Part shown: piece after piece, positions 29,504 through 38,211 of the stretch
Layout of the letters: every line of letters begins with the position of its first letter
How positions within the stretch are numbered: the stretch's first letter is position 1
Assembly (NCBI RefSeq): GCF_014651075.1
Contig: NZ_BMWE01000002.1
Span: forward strand, 434,001 to 498,000
Reading direction: 5' to 3'
Length of the DNA stretch: 64,000 nucleotides
Origin: Streptomyces djakartensis
GTDB taxonomy: Bacteria > Actinomycetota > Actinomycetes > Streptomycetales > Streptomycetaceae
Translations under genes and position numbers: made by a program
Notes under the pieces: model-generated
Databases searched by the model: none
Told to the model about the DNA's origin: nothing
The model's input: the letters and a program-made list of their open reading frames with translations, nothing else

Positions 29504-30472
29504 ATGCGCGGACGGCGCGCCGCGACGACGGCGGCGCTGCTGGCCGCCACGGTGACGGCCGCCCTGGCCGGGGGCTGCGTCGGAGGGGGCGGCTCGGACG
29601 ATGACGGACGGGGGTCGCCGAAGGAGTCGAGACAGGGGACGTATCCGACGGCCACCGGCCCCGGCGTCCTCGCGGTCAAGATCGACAACACCGGCGCGGC
29701 CCGGCCGCACACGGGTGTCGACGCCGCGGACGTGGTGTACGTCGAGCAGGTCGAAGGCGGTCTGAGCCGGCTGATGGCGGTGTACGCGACCCGGCTGCCG
29801 AAGAGCGTGGGCCCGGTGCGCAGCGCCCGCGAGTCGGATCTGGAGCTGCTGCGCCAGTTCGACCGGCCGACGCTCGCCTTCTCCGGCGCGCAGACGAAGC
29901 TCCTGCCGCTGATCGACAAGGCTCCACTGCGGGCGGAGACACCGGGCAACGCCTCCGACGCGTATGTCCGCGACTCCGGGAGACCGGCCCCGCACAACCT
30001 CTTCCTGCGGCCCGGGCAGATCATGCCCGACGCCCCGGGTGCGGCCGCCCTGACCACCGGCTTCCACTACGGCTCCGCCCCCGCCGGCGGCACCGCGGAG
30101 ACCGAGCGGACGGTGCGCTACCCGGCGGCCCGTTTCACCTTCACCTGGTCCGAGTCCCGCAACCGCTGGCTGGTCGGCATGGACGGCGCCCCGGCGACGA
30201 CGGCCGACGGGGAGCGGATGACAGCGGCGACGGTCGTCGTGCAGTACGTGAAGGTGCGCGAGTCGGCCTTCGGGGACTTCCTCGGCAACAACACCCCGTA
30301 CACCGAGACGGTCGGCTCGGGGAAGGCGGAGGTGCTGCGCGACGGGCGGGCCTACGACGTGGACTGGGAGCGCGCGAACGCCACGGACGGCACGGCCTTC
30401 ACCACCGGCGACGGAACACCGGTGAACTTCGCGAAGGGCCAGGTGTGGGTGGTGTACGCCGAGGCGCCCTGA
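29504..30472 (+). CDS. DUF3048 lipoprotein
   Basis: A 322-residue exported lipoprotein. The signal peptide (MRGRRAATTAALLAATVTAALAGGC) ends in the lipobox LAGGC, so it should be anchored to the outer face of the membrane. The rest is the two-part DUF3048 fold: VLAVKIDNTGAARPHTGVDAADVVYVEQVEGG and GPVRSARESDLELL, then the C-terminal part ending PVNFAKGQVWVVYAE. Family members (including YerB) have no established biochemical role. ATG 29504 is chosen because GGGACG lies upstream and the signal peptide then has normal length; a GTG at 29474 is in frame. It converges on the pcaV gene. Confidence 0.8.
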   Translation: MRGRRAATTAALLAATVTAALAGGCVGGGGSDDDGRGSPKESRQGTYPTATGPGVLAVKIDNTGAARPHTGVDAADVVYVEQVEGGLSRLMAVYATRLPKSVGPVRSARESDLELLRQFDRPTLAFSGAQTKLLPLIDKAPLRAETPGNASDAYVRDSGRPAPHNLFLRPGQIMPDAPGAAALTTGFHYGSAPAGGTAETERTVRYPAARFTFTWSESRNRWLVGMDGAPATTADGERMTAATVVVQYVKVRESAFGDFLGNNTPYTETVGSGKAEVLRDGRAYDVDWERANATDGTAFTTGDGTPVNFAKGQVWVVYAEAP

Positions 30473-30495
30473 CCCGCATGGGCAGGGGGCGCCGG

Positions 30496-30966
30496 TCAGC
30501 GGGGCGCCGGCAGGGGATCCCCCGGGTCGCGCAGCCCCTCGGCGGCGTCCGCCACCCGCCGGATGAGGTCGAAGAACACAGTCCGCTCCTCGGCGGTCAG
30601 CGGCGCGAGAAACACCTGGTTCATCCGGGCGGTGCGCACGGTCAGCCTGCGGTGTGTCCGTGCACCCTCCTCCGTGAGGCGCAGCAGGAACCGGCGGCCG
30701 TCCTCCGGGTCGCGGACCTTGTCGAGCAGTCCGCGCCGGCTGAGCCGGCTGATCACCTCGGCGATCGTCGACCGGTCCAGCCCCACCCGCTCCCCCACCG
30801 TCCGCTGGTCCAGGCCGGGCTCGGCGACGAGCGCGTTGAGGACCGCGAACTGGGGCGAGGTGGTCTCCTCGGAGACCATCGTGTTCCACAGCAGGTAGTG
30901 CGCCTGCTGAAGCCGCCGGGCCAGGTGGCCGGGGTGGGTCGTGAGGTCCGCCGCCGCCATGTGCAC
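30496..30966 (-). CDS. pcaV: MarR-family repressor of the protocatechuate operon
   Basis: A 156-residue MarR-type winged-helix dimer. The DNA-recognition region is RTVGERVGLDRSTIAEVISRLSRRGLL, followed by the wing VRDPEDGRRFLLRLTEEG. In S. coelicolor, PcaV is a protocatechuate-responsive MarR repressor divergent from the pca structural genes. The same arrangement here, with a MarR gene back to back with pcaH, supports the name. Two matched palindromes in the 198-nt divergent region (30977-30994 and 31113-31130) are probable binding sites, one just upstream of each gene. An ATG two codons downstream is a possible alternative start. Confidence 0.88.
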   Translation of the reverse strand: MHMAAADLTTHPGHLARRLQQAHYLLWNTMVSEETTSPQFAVLNALVAEPGLDQRTVGERVGLDRSTIAEVISRLSRRGLLDKVRDPEDGRRFLLRLTEEGARTHRRLTVRTARMNQVFLAPLTAEERTVFFDLIRRVADAAEGLRDPGDPLPAPR

Positions 30967-30976
30967 CCCTCGTCAT

Positions 30977-31130
30977 TTCAGTCGGTGCACTGAACAATAC
31001 CCCGGCCGTCCCGGAGCCGGCCGCCCTCCGCACAGGGAAACAAGGACGAGAGGACAGGGGCTTGACGCCCCGCCCCCCTGATGACAGCGTGAGCGAAAGC
31101 TTCACGGAAATACTCAGTGCCCTGACTAAA
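30977..31130. promoter_or_regulatory. Two probable PcaV operators in the pcaV-pcaH intergenic region
   Basis: Site 1 (30977-30994) is the perfect inverted repeat TTCAGT-N6-ACTGAA, 11 nt upstream of the pcaV start. Site 2 (31113-31130) is CTCAGT-N6-ACTAAA, identical to site 1 at 10 of 12 half-site positions, 35 nt before the pcaH ATG. The two would allow repression of the operon and autoregulation. Assignment to PcaV is inferred from position. Confidence 0.65.
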
Positions 31131-31164
31131 CGGGGTCGGGGCGCTCGGAGAAGACGGTGCTTCC

Positions 31165-31938
31165 ATGACTCTCACACAGCACGACATCGACCAGGAGATC
31201 GCAGCCGGCCGCGCCGCCTACGAGAAGCGCCTCGCGGACGGCGGGCCGGTCGAGCACCAGCCGCGCCGCGACTACGCGCCGTACCGCTCCTCGGTGCTCC
31301 GCCACCCGAAGCAGCCCCCGGTCACCATCGACGTCAGCAAGGATCCGGAGCTGGTGGAGCTGTCCTCCCCGGCCTTCGGGGAGCGGGACATCACCGAGAT
31401 CGACAACGACCTCACCCGGCAGCACGACGGGGAGCCGATCGGTGAGCGCATCACCGTCTCCGGCCGTCTCCTGGACCGCGGCGGGCGCCCGGTGCGCGGC
31501 CAGCTCGTGGAGATCTGGCAGGCGAACTCCGCGGGACGATACGCCCACCAGCGCGAGCAGCACGACGCGCCACTGGACCCCAACTTCACCGGAGTGGGCC
31601 GCACGCTCACCGACGACGACGGCCGCTACCACTTCACCACGATCCAGCCGGGCCCCTACCCCTGGCGCCAGCACGTCAACGCCTGGCGGCCGGCGCACAT
31701 CCACTTCTCACTCTTCGGTACGGCGTTCACCCAGCGGCTCGTGACGCAGATGTACTTCCCGAGCGACCCGCTGTTCCCCCACGACCCGATCATCCAGTCG
31801 GTGACGGACGACGCGGCCCGGCAGCGGCTGGTCGCGACGTACGACCACAGCCTGTCGGTGCCGGAGTTCTCGATGGGCTACCACTGGGACATCGTGCTGG
31901 ACGGCCCGTACGCCACCTGGATCGAGGAAGGGCGCTGA
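31165..31938 (+). CDS. pcaH: Protocatechuate 3,4-dioxygenase beta subunit
   Basis: A 257-residue subunit of the intradiol dioxygenase that opens protocatechuate between C3 and C4 to beta-carboxy-cis,cis-muconate. The beta subunit carries the non-haem Fe(III). The intradiol core includes GERITVSGRLLDRGGRPVRG and GPYPWRQHVNAWRPAHIH, which contains the Tyr and His iron ligands, followed by TQMYFPSDPLFPHDPI. It is the first gene of the operon here, directly behind the operator region; in S. coelicolor pcaIJF precede it. Six nt separate it from pcaG. Confidence 0.95.
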   Translation: MTLTQHDIDQEIAAGRAAYEKRLADGGPVEHQPRRDYAPYRSSVLRHPKQPPVTIDVSKDPELVELSSPAFGERDITEIDNDLTRQHDGEPIGERITVSGRLLDRGGRPVRGQLVEIWQANSAGRYAHQREQHDAPLDPNFTGVGRTLTDDDGRYHFTTIQPGPYPWRQHVNAWRPAHIHFSLFGTAFTQRLVTQMYFPSDPLFPHDPIIQSVTDDAARQRLVATYDHSLSVPEFSMGYHWDIVLDGPYATWIEEGR

Positions 31939-31944
31939 CCTGTC

Positions 31945-32550
31945 ATGACGAAGATCGACACCAGCAGGCCGGAGAGCGTGCTGCCCACCCCCTCGCACAC
32001 CGTCGGCCCGTTCTACGGCCACGCCCTGCCGTTCCGCGGCGGTGAGGACATCGCGCCCCTCGGGCACCCGGACACGGTCACCGTGCACGGGTACGTCCTG
32101 GACGGCGAGGGCAGGCCGCTGCCCGACGCGCTGATCGAACTGTGGGGCCCGGATCCCGGCGGCAACGTCGCGACAGCCGACGGCTCGATGCGCCGCGACC
32201 CCGCCTCAGGCGGCTTCCTGGGGCGCAACGGCGTGGAGTTCACCGGCTGGGGGCGCATCCAGACCGACGCGAACGGCCACTGGTACGCACGCACCCTGCG
32301 GCCCGGTGCGCGCGGACGGAACGCCCCGTATCTCAGCGTGTGCGTCTTCGCGCGCGGGCTCCTCGTGCACCTGTACACCCGGATCTACCTGCCGGGCGAC
32401 ACGGAGGCGCTCACCGCCGACCCGCTGCTGTCCCGGCTCGAGGACCAGCGCCGCGACACGCTGATCGCCGAGGCGGAGGACGGCGCCACGTACCGTTTCG
32501 ACATCCGCCTCCAGGGCGAAGGCGAGACGGTCTTCCTGGAGTTCCGGTGA
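31945..32550 (+). CDS. pcaG: Protocatechuate 3,4-dioxygenase alpha subunit
   Basis: A 201-residue alpha subunit that pairs with PcaH. It shares the intradiol fold (LPTPSHTVGPFYGHALPF, VTVHGYVLDGEGRPLPDALIEL, and YLSVCVFARGLLVHLYTRIYLPGD) but lacks the complete set of iron ligands, as expected for the alpha chain. It starts 6 nt after pcaH, and its stop overlaps the GTG of pcaB (GTGA), so translation of pcaG and pcaB is coupled. Confidence 0.95.
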   Translation: MTKIDTSRPESVLPTPSHTVGPFYGHALPFRGGEDIAPLGHPDTVTVHGYVLDGEGRPLPDALIELWGPDPGGNVATADGSMRRDPASGGFLGRNGVEFTGWGRIQTDANGHWYARTLRPGARGRNAPYLSVCVFARGLLVHLYTRIYLPGDTEALTADPLLSRLEDQRRDTLIAEAEDGATYRFDIRLQGEGETVFLEFR

Positions 32551-33842
32551 CAGCCGCTCAGGACGATCCCGCCCTGCTCGCCCCCGGACGGGCCGGCTCG
32601 GCGGCCTCCTCCGCCACCAGCGACCACGCGTACCTGCGGGCGCTGCTCGACGCCGAGGCCGCGCTGACCCGGGCTCAGGCCGCGCTGGGCCTCGCCCCCG
32701 CAGGGGCGGCGACGGCGGTGACCGAGGCGGCCGGCACCGGCGCCTTCGATGTACGGGCCCTCGCCGAGCGGGCCCGAGCGGGCGGCAACCCCGTCATCCC
32801 CCTGGTCGCGGATCTGACGAAGGCCGTCGGCGCCGAGTACGGCCCCTACGTCCACCGGGGCGCGACCAGCCAGGACATCATGGACACGGCGACGATGCTG
32901 GTCGCCGTGCGCACACTCGGCCTGGTCCTCGACGATCTCGGCCGCACCGAGCGGGCGCTGGCCGTCCTCGCCGCTGAGCACCGGGACACCGCGATGCCGG
33001 GGCGGACCCTCACCCAGCACGCCGTACCCACGACGTTCGGGCTGAAGGCGGCCGGGTGGCGGTCGCTGGTGCTCGACGCACGGGACCGGGTGACGGCCGT
33101 ACGGGACGCACTGCCCGTCCAACTGGGGGGCGCCGCCGGGACATTGGCCGCCTTCGGTGCCTACGGCGCCCCCGACCCGACGGAGCTGCCGTGGGCGTAC
33201 GCCCGTGAACTCGGTCTCCGGGCGCCCGACCTGCCCTGGCACACGCTGCGCACGCCCGTCGCCGACCTGGCGGGGTGCCTCGCCTTCACGGCGGGCGCGC
33301 TGGGCAAGGCCGCCGTGGACGTCCTCACCCTCTCCCGCACCGAGATCGCCGAGGTCGTGGAGGGCAGCGGCGGGGGTTCCTCCGCGATGCCGCACAAGTC
33401 CAACCCCGTACGGTCCACCCTCATCGCCTCCGCGGCTCGGCGGGCGCCCCAGCTCGCGGCCACGCTGTACGGAGCGCTGGCGGCGGAGGACGAGCGGCCG
33501 GCCGGGGCCTGGCACGCGGAGTGGGAGCCGCTGAGGGACCTGCTGCGGCTGGTCGGCGGAGCCGCCCGGGACGCCGCCGAACTGGCCGAGGGGCTACGGG
33601 TCCGGCCCGAGGTCATGCGCGAACATCTGGACCTGACCGGCGGGTTGATCGTCTCCGAGCGGTTGTCCGCCGAGCTGGCCCCGGTGCTGGGCCGGGCCCG
33701 CGCCAAGGAACTGCTCTCCGGGCCGGCCTGCGAGGGACGGCCGCTTTCCGACGTACCGGAGCTGGCGGACGCCGACCTCGACCCGACCCACTACACCGGC
33801 TCCGCCGGAGCCCTCACCGACCGTGCTCTGGAGCGACGTTGA
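32547..33842 (+). CDS. pcaB: 3-carboxy-cis,cis-muconate cycloisomerase
   Basis: A 431-residue fumarase/aspartase-superfamily enzyme that converts 3-carboxymuconate to gamma-carboxymuconolactone. Superfamily blocks are HRGATSQDIMDTATML, RTLTQHAVPTTFGLKAAGW and the signature loop GSSAMPHKSNPV. Length is within the family range. The start is GTG 32547, overlapping the pcaG stop; longer upstream frames lie inside pcaG. The stop overlaps the TTG start of pcaL. Confidence 0.94.
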   Translation: MTAAQDDPALLAPGRAGSAASSATSDHAYLRALLDAEAALTRAQAALGLAPAGAATAVTEAAGTGAFDVRALAERARAGGNPVIPLVADLTKAVGAEYGPYVHRGATSQDIMDTATMLVAVRTLGLVLDDLGRTERALAVLAAEHRDTAMPGRTLTQHAVPTTFGLKAAGWRSLVLDARDRVTAVRDALPVQLGGAAGTLAAFGAYGAPDPTELPWAYARELGLRAPDLPWHTLRTPVADLAGCLAFTAGALGKAAVDVLTLSRTEIAEVVEGSGGGSSAMPHKSNPVRSTLIASAARRAPQLAATLYGALAAEDERPAGAWHAEWEPLRDLLRLVGGAARDAAELAEGLRVRPEVMREHLDLTGGLIVSERLSAELAPVLGRARAKELLSGPACEGRPLSDVPELADADLDPTHYTGSAGALTDRALERR

Positions 33843-34960
33843 CACTCCTCAACCACCGTGCCGAAGGGCCCGCCTCCGCGCCCCCGCTGCTGCTGGGCCC
33901 CTCGCTGGGCACCTCGTACGCCCTGTGGGACAAGGTGGCGCCCGAACTGTCGGCCACCCATCGGGTGGTCCGCTGGGATCTGCCGGGACACGGGGGCTCG
34001 GCCGCCGGTCTCGTCGAGCCGGGCGCGACCGTCGGTGACCTCGCCGCTCTGGTGCTCGCGCTCGCCGACTCGCTGGGCATCGAGCGGTTCGCGTACGCCG
34101 GTGTGTCGCTGGGCGGGGCCGTGGGGCTGCATCTCGCGGTCCATCACCCCGAACGGCTGTCGTCGCTGGCCGTGATCTGCTCGTCGGCGCACTTCGACGG
34201 GTCGCAACCCTGGGAGGAGCGGGCGGCGCTGGTGCGGCGGGAGGGGCTGGCCGGGCTGGCGGAGAACGCGGACGCGCGCTGGTTCGCATCCGGCTTCACC
34301 GTGCCGGAACTGGTTCAGGACCACCGGGACGCCGACCCGGCGGCGTACGCCGCCTGCTGTGACGCGCTCGCCGCGTTCGATCTGCGGGACCGGCTGCCGG
34401 AGATCGCCGTACCGGCCCTGCTCGTCGCCGGCCGTGAGGACCCGGCGACACCGCCCGCGCACCTCCGGGAGATCGCCGACGCGGTGCCGGGCGCGGCACT
34501 CGTGGAGATCCCGGGTGCCTCCCATCTGGCTCCCGCCCAGTGCCCGGAGGCCGTGCTGACCGCGCTGCGGGCGCACTTCGACGGGCTCCCGGGGCGTGGG
34601 ACGGAGGTGCGGCGCGAGGTGCTCGGCGATGCGCACGTCGACCGGGCGCAGGCCCGGCAGACCCCCTTCACCGCGCGTTTCCAGGACTTCATCTCGCGCT
34701 ACGCCTGGGGCGAGATCTGGACCGACCCGACGCTCTCCCGCCGCGAGCGCAGCATGATCACCCTCACCGCGCTGGTCGCGCACGGCCACTACGAGGAGCT
34801 GGCCATGCACGTCCGCGCGGCGCGCCGGGGCGGGCTCACGCCGGAGGAGATCGGCGCGGTGCTGCTCCAGACGGCGGTGTACTGCGGGGTGCCGGCGGCG
34901 AACTCGGCGTTCGCGACGGCCCAGCGGGTGCTGGCCGAAGAGGACGGCGCGCCGGGATGA
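33839..34960 (+). CDS. pcaL: Fused 3-oxoadipate enol-lactonase / 4-carboxymuconolactone decarboxylase
   Basis: A 373-residue bifunctional protein. Residues 1-255 are an alpha/beta-hydrolase (PcaD) with the nucleophile elbow GVSLGG (Ser90) and the catalytic His in IPGASHLAPAQ. Residues 260-373 are a CMD domain (PcaC) with FQDFISRYAWGEIWTDPTL and LQTAVYCGVPAANSAF. Together they turn gamma-carboxymuconolactone into 3-oxoadipate. The start is TTG 33839 (TTGA overlap with the pcaB stop). The fusion named PcaL is standard in Rhodococcus and Streptomyces. The operon ends here: no pcaI, pcaJ or pcaF follows. Confidence 0.94.
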   Translation: MTLLNHRAEGPASAPPLLLGPSLGTSYALWDKVAPELSATHRVVRWDLPGHGGSAAGLVEPGATVGDLAALVLALADSLGIERFAYAGVSLGGAVGLHLAVHHPERLSSLAVICSSAHFDGSQPWEERAALVRREGLAGLAENADARWFASGFTVPELVQDHRDADPAAYAACCDALAAFDLRDRLPEIAVPALLVAGREDPATPPAHLREIADAVPGAALVEIPGASHLAPAQCPEAVLTALRAHFDGLPGRGTEVRREVLGDAHVDRAQARQTPFTARFQDFISRYAWGEIWTDPTLSRRERSMITLTALVAHGHYEELAMHVRAARRGGLTPEEIGAVLLQTAVYCGVPAANSAFATAQRVLAEEDGAPG

Positions 34961-35009
34961 CCCCGTCGGCCGTAGCCCCGGCGGCGCGACCGGCCGCGGT
35001 GACCGGCCA

Positions 35010-35092
35010 GTCGGCGCGGACCTGACCCGGCGCGGCGGTCTCGGCGCAGGGCGGGAGCGGCCGTGGGAGCCGAGCCGTCGGCGCGGACCTGA
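35010..35092. repeat. 16-bp direct repeat between pcaL and the LAL-like gene
   Basis: GTCGGCGCGGACCTGA occurs at 35010-35025 and again at 35077-35092, in a short convergent intergenic region. It could be a deletion or rearrangement scar, or chance in GC-rich DNA. Confidence 0.5.
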
Positions 35093-35141
35093 TTGCGGAC
35101 CGCCGGCATCACGGACACGGGCAGGGGCGGCCGGGCCGTGC

Positions 35142-37820
35142 TCAGCGCAGCCCCACACCCGTGTCGAGTTCGGCCCGGGCCCGCGCCGCGAGGCCGTCCG
35201 CGCCGCACGAGACCGCCAGGTCCAGGCCTCGCTCGAGGTCGGGCACCGAGCGGGCCGCGATGCCGTACTCGATACGGGCCGCCGCGTGTTCGTACTGGCA
35301 GGGTGAGGCCTCCAGATAGGTGACGGCCTGGGCGGCGAGCCGGACCGCGCGCTGGCCGGTCTCCAGGGCGGCGGCGCAGCGCAGGGCCTCGCCGATGGCG
35401 GTGTCCGTGCCGAAGCGCTCGGCCCGGCGGCGGACGTCGACGGCGAGCCGGGCTGCGCGGGCCGGGTCCTCGGTACTGAGGGCCCGGGCCAGATCGGCGG
35501 CCCAGGGCACGAGTACGGGATTGTGGTGGCCGCGCGCCGCCGCGGCCTTCTCGGCGGCCTCCAGTTCGTTGACGCCGTCCTTGGTGCGGCCCACGGCGAG
35601 CAGCAGCCGGCCGCGGACCGAGCGAGGGTCGGGCAGGACGATGGTGGACGGGTAGGGCGGGGCGAAACCGTGCCGTTCGGCGACCTCCCAGGCCTCCTCC
35701 ACACGGCCGCGGGCGAGCAGCGTGTCGACGAGGTTGCAGGTCGCGGTCCAGTACAGGGGCAGGCCGCGGCCGACGCGCTCGGCGAGGCGCAGCGACTCGC
35801 GCAGGGACGCCTCCGCCTCCCGCAGGCGGCCCCGCCTGCGGTGGCCGAGCCCCACGTAGGCGTGGGCCAGGGCGAGGTGGCCGCCGCTCCAGCCGGCGGT
35901 CTCGTAGGCGCGCAGGGCTTCGTTGTAGAGGGACTCGGCACGGTCGAGGCGGTCGGTGAACCCGTACGCGTTGGCCAGCATCAGCAGCAGTTCGATGCCC
36001 CACTCGGTGTCGGTCCAGCCGAGCCCGGGGGCGAGGCGGCCGTTGACGAGGGCGCGGTCGCACGCCTCGGTGACCTCCTCGGCGTTCTCGCCGTGCATCA
36101 GGGCGTCGAAGCCCCGCAGGATGAGCAGGGCGCGTTCGGAGTTGTCCCGGCCGGTGCAGGTGGCGGCGAGGTCGGCGAGCCGACGGGAACGGTCGGGGGA
36201 GGCGGCCTCGCCGGCGTGTATGCCCTCCCACATGAAGTGCACGGCCTGCAGCCGCATCCGGGCGGGCCCGGGCGGGAGCCGGGCGGCCTCCGCCTCGACC
36301 GTGCGGACGGCCTCCTCGAGTTGGTCGTTGTGCAGCAGTGCCTGGGAGAGCCGGAAGACGGCGTCCACCCGCTGGTCGCCGTCGAGGCCGGGCATGCCGA
36401 GGGCGGTCCGCAGATGGTTGATGGTGCGGGCGGGTGCGGTCAGGAAAGTCGCCTCGGCCAGTTCGTACAGGACGTGCGGATGGGACTCGGGCCGGGGCGG
36501 TTCCTTCAGGGCCCGCTCCAGGCAGCGGCGGGCCGCGTCGGGCGCGCCGACGGCGAGGTGCTCTCGGGCGGCCTCGCGCAGTTGCCCCACGAGTTCCTCG
36601 TCGTCGTCCGGGTGGACCTGCAGCAAGTGGCGGGCGGCGGCCGCGGCGCCGTGACCCTCGTCGGTGACGATCCGGGCGGCGATGCCGTGCATGGCCGTGC
36701 GCAGGGCGCCGGGGATGGAGTCGTAGACGGCGGTGGCGATCAGCGGGTGGACGAACTCCAGGTCGCCGTCGCCGCGATGGCCGGCGGCGGGGGCGGTGAG
36801 GATCCGGGCGGAGCGCAGCAGTTCGGCGCAGCGTCGGGCGTCGTCGGGGCGCAGCGTGGCGAGCTTGGCGACCAGGTCGATGGAGATGCCGGTGCCGAGG
36901 ATGGCGGCCGCCCAGGCGAACCGTGTGGCGTCGATGCCGAGTTCCTCCAGGCGGGCGACGAGACCGCCGCCGCGGGCCGAGCGGTTCAGCTCACGCAGTT
37001 CCCCGGCCCGGGCCTCGACCGGTTCGAGCTCACTGTCCCGCACCTTGGCGAGGAGTTCGACGGTGTCGTAGGGGTTGCCGGCGGTGACGGCCCAGACCTC
37101 GCGGCAGAACGCGGCGTCGGCGTGTTCGCCGAGGGTGGCGCGGGTGAGTCCGGCCGTGGCGGCCGGGGTGAGGGCGTTCAGGGTGGCGACGGGCCGGTTC
37201 GCGGCGGCGGCGACGGCGGCGAGATGGCGGGCGCTCGCGCCGGGGACCTCGTCCGGGCGGCGGGTGACCACGACCAGGACGGAGGTCTCGTCGAGCCGCT
37301 CGGCGAACGCCGCGAGCCAGTGCAGGGTCTCCTGGTCGGCCCAGTGGACGTCGTCGATGAGCAGCACCAGCGGCCAGTCCCGGCGGGAGAGGCGGCGCAC
37401 CGCGGCGACCAGCCCGTCGCAGACGCCCTGCGGGTCGGCCTGCCGGTCGCCGGGGTCCGCGATGCCGAGGGCGGGGCCGGCGATGTCGTACCAGTCGCCG
37501 AGGTACTCGCGCGCCTCCTCGGGCAGCATGGGCACCAGTGCCGGTTGCAGTAACTGCCGTACCACGTTGAAAGGGACCGACCTGAGGGTCTCGCCGCCGC
37601 GCGCCGACCAGACCGTGCAGCCCCGGGCCTCGGCGATGCGGCGGGTTTCGGCCAGCAGCGCGGTCTTGCCGAGTCCCGCCTCGCCCCGGAAGACCAGCAG
37701 CCCGCCGGACGAGGAGCGGTCCGCGCACAGGCTGTCGAGCGCCCGCGTCACGGCGGCGACTTCCTCGTCGCGCTCCCACAGGGAGGCCGAGGCCGCGGCC
37801 GTGGGCCGTACCTCCGTCAT
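35142..37820 (-). CDS. LAL-like AAA ATPase/TPR protein lacking the C-terminal LuxR HTH
   Basis: An 892-residue protein with the layout of large ATP-binding LuxR regulators (MalT/LAL). An N-terminal AAA ATPase carries Walker A GEAGLGKTALL (about 47-57) and Walker B VLLIDDVHWADQETLHWLAAF, followed by a long helical TPR-like array to the end. The usual C-terminal GerE/LuxR helix-turn-helix is missing: the protein ends ARARAELDTGVGLR, the point where LALs normally enter the linker before the HTH. I read the downstream minus-strand sequence and found no HTH in any frame. It may be a signalling ATPase partner or a truncated regulator. The start is ATG 37820 with GGGGAGGT upstream. Confidence 0.8.
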   Translation of the reverse strand: MTEVRPTAAASASLWERDEEVAAVTRALDSLCADRSSSGGLLVFRGEAGLGKTALLAETRRIAEARGCTVWSARGGETLRSVPFNVVRQLLQPALVPMLPEEAREYLGDWYDIAGPALGIADPGDRQADPQGVCDGLVAAVRRLSRRDWPLVLLIDDVHWADQETLHWLAAFAERLDETSVLVVVTRRPDEVPGASARHLAAVAAAANRPVATLNALTPAATAGLTRATLGEHADAAFCREVWAVTAGNPYDTVELLAKVRDSELEPVEARAGELRELNRSARGGGLVARLEELGIDATRFAWAAAILGTGISIDLVAKLATLRPDDARRCAELLRSARILTAPAAGHRGDGDLEFVHPLIATAVYDSIPGALRTAMHGIAARIVTDEGHGAAAAARHLLQVHPDDDEELVGQLREAAREHLAVGAPDAARRCLERALKEPPRPESHPHVLYELAEATFLTAPARTINHLRTALGMPGLDGDQRVDAVFRLSQALLHNDQLEEAVRTVEAEAARLPPGPARMRLQAVHFMWEGIHAGEAASPDRSRRLADLAATCTGRDNSERALLILRGFDALMHGENAEEVTEACDRALVNGRLAPGLGWTDTEWGIELLLMLANAYGFTDRLDRAESLYNEALRAYETAGWSGGHLALAHAYVGLGHRRRGRLREAEASLRESLRLAERVGRGLPLYWTATCNLVDTLLARGRVEEAWEVAERHGFAPPYPSTIVLPDPRSVRGRLLLAVGRTKDGVNELEAAEKAAAARGHHNPVLVPWAADLARALSTEDPARAARLAVDVRRRAERFGTDTAIGEALRCAAALETGQRAVRLAAQAVTYLEASPCQYEHAAARIEYGIAARSVPDLERGLDLAVSCGADGLAARARAELDTGVGLR

Positions 37821-38211
37821 CTTCGCTACCTCCCCTAGTCGCCCGAATGACGTACAGACATCGAGCGTAGCCCTCCTCATGCCCGAGTGGAGGATGGACC
37901 CGGCACCAGTCGCCGTGCCGGTGACACCGGGTGCCCCACCCATCGCCCTCACGCCAACGAGGGTGCTTTGTAAGACAAGTGACGTTCACTCAGGGAACGG
38001 GGACTCACCGCGTGGCCGCCGTGCGCCGGACGCAGGCTCTCGGTGGGCGATCTCGTCGAGTGGCACGAGTCAGGCGTCCGGAGGGCTGCTCGCGACGATC
38101 ACGGCGGCGAGGTTCCCGATCCCGCTGCCGGCGCCCCGCCGCGCTGAGGTGCCGCGGCCGCGGGCCGACTCCTCTCATGCCCCTTTCACGCACGCCTCAT
38201 ACGGTGGGGGC
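37821..38211. other. Divergent intergenic region, no gene seen
   Basis: About 390 nt between the divergent LAL-like and DUF2510 genes. Open frames here are extensions of neighbouring shadows. A short imperfect palindrome CTTTGTAAGACAAG (about 37966-37979) is the only AT-richer element I noticed and could mark a promoter. Confidence 0.4.

Noticed and set aside
35010..35092. 16-bp direct repeat as attachment site of a mobile element
   Set aside because: No integrase, tRNA gene or cargo lies between or beside the copies, which are only 67 nt apart.
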